A stretch of 64,000 bases of DNA from Cupriavidus numazuensis (GTDB taxonomy: Bacteria; Pseudomonadota; Gammaproteobacteria; Burkholderiales; Burkholderiaceae). The position numbers and the translations under genes are program-made. How positions within the stretch are numbered: the first letter of the stretch is position 1; each line of letters opens with the position of its first letter. Positions 63,886 to 64,000 of the stretch are shown in pieces. The stretch is from the NCBI RefSeq assembly GCF_905397435.1, contig NZ_CAJPVI010000036.1, positions 33,771-97,770 of the forward strand, read 5' to 3'. Below the pieces are notes generated by a model that did no database searches, was not told the DNA's origin, and saw nothing but the letters and a program-made list of their open reading frames with translations.

Positions 63886-64000
63886 GGTGTCGTGCTTGGC
63901 AGGCGCCGCTGTTTCGCCGGCGTAGCCGGCGAGTCACTTTTTGTCCGAGCGACAAAAAGTAACCAAAAAGCGCGTCGTTGCCGCTGGCCATCAATTCCAC
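63886..64000 (+). repeat. Structured repeat element, copy 3 (left end; cut by window)
   Basis: The first 115 bases of a third copy, in the same orientation as copy 2: GGTGTCGTGCTTGGC end, CGCCGGC-GTA-GCCGGCG hairpin, and the ACTTTTTGTC-CGAGC-GACAAAAAGT hairpin at 63936-63960. It then runs on in the copy 2 sequence until the window ends. The DUF1254 stop is only 31 bases away. Confidence 0.85.

Overview
The window looks like a stretch of beta-proteobacterial chromosome, most likely Cupriavidus or a close relative in Burkholderiaceae. The grounds are the high GC content and the gene order coaD-ferredoxin / pth-rplY-prs-tRNA(Gln)-ispE-lolB / mutM-mutY / rapZ-hprK-ptsN / hpf-rpoN-lptB-lptA-lptC-kdsD / uvrA-MFS-ssb. 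Proteins typical of the group are also present: orphan Bug (TTT-family) binding proteins, an actP/DUF485 pair and a YadA-type adhesin. The species cannot be named from sequence alone.

Positions 1-32.7 kb are core. They hold cofactor, translation and nucleotide genes, with a divergent oxidised-guanine repair block (mutM and mutY flanking a dynamin-like GTPase). Next comes a nitrogen-PTS/sigma-54 block (rapZ, psiF-like, hprK, ptsN, hpf, rpoN) joined to the lipopolysaccharide transport and Kdo genes (lptB, lptA, lptC, kdsD). A Kef-type potassium/proton antiporter, an RHH protein, a DJ-1/PfpI protein, apt, a LysE exporter, a Na/Pi cotransporter, an adenosine-specific kinase-like gene, uvrA, an MFS transporter and ssb follow.

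From 32.7 kb on the content is accessory: an UPF0175/DUF3368 toxin-antitoxin pair with a perfect palindrome at its promoter; a large lipoprotein of unknown role; a LysR-controlled set with a citryl-CoA-lyase-like enzyme, a CaiB-type CoA transferase and a Bug protein (36.7-39.7 kb); and an 8.7-kb catabolic cluster (40.6-49.1 kb). The cluster encodes an alpha/beta hydrolase, an aryl-AMP/CoA ligase, a VOC dioxygenase-like protein, an FAD hydroxylase, a 4HBT thioesterase, a maleate-isomerase-like enzyme, an MFS transporter and a TetR regulator. Read together these suggest CoA-dependent hydroxylation of an aromatic acid, then ring cleavage and conversion through maleate to fumarate. This is an inference; the substrate is not shown.

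The catabolic cluster is bracketed by two inverted copies of a 0.72-0.73 kb repeat, and a third copy runs off the right edge. The repeat has long terminal inverted repeats containing two hairpins, plus an inner 22-bp inverted repeat around a variable core of about 140 nt. It carries no recognisable transposase and no convincing protein gene. One hairpin has changed on both arms in one copy while staying paired. I consider this the best candidate for an undescribed element.

After the second copy come another Bug gene with operator-like palindromes matching the one before the catabolic cluster, a DUF485/actP pair, a Tat-exported protein whose N-terminal half resembles the pore-forming domain of three-domain Cry toxins, a divergent YadA-like adhesin, a cupin, a LysR regulator, an SDR, a Na+/H+ antiporter, an AraC regulator, a DAD-like cupin and a DUF1254/DUF1214 protein.
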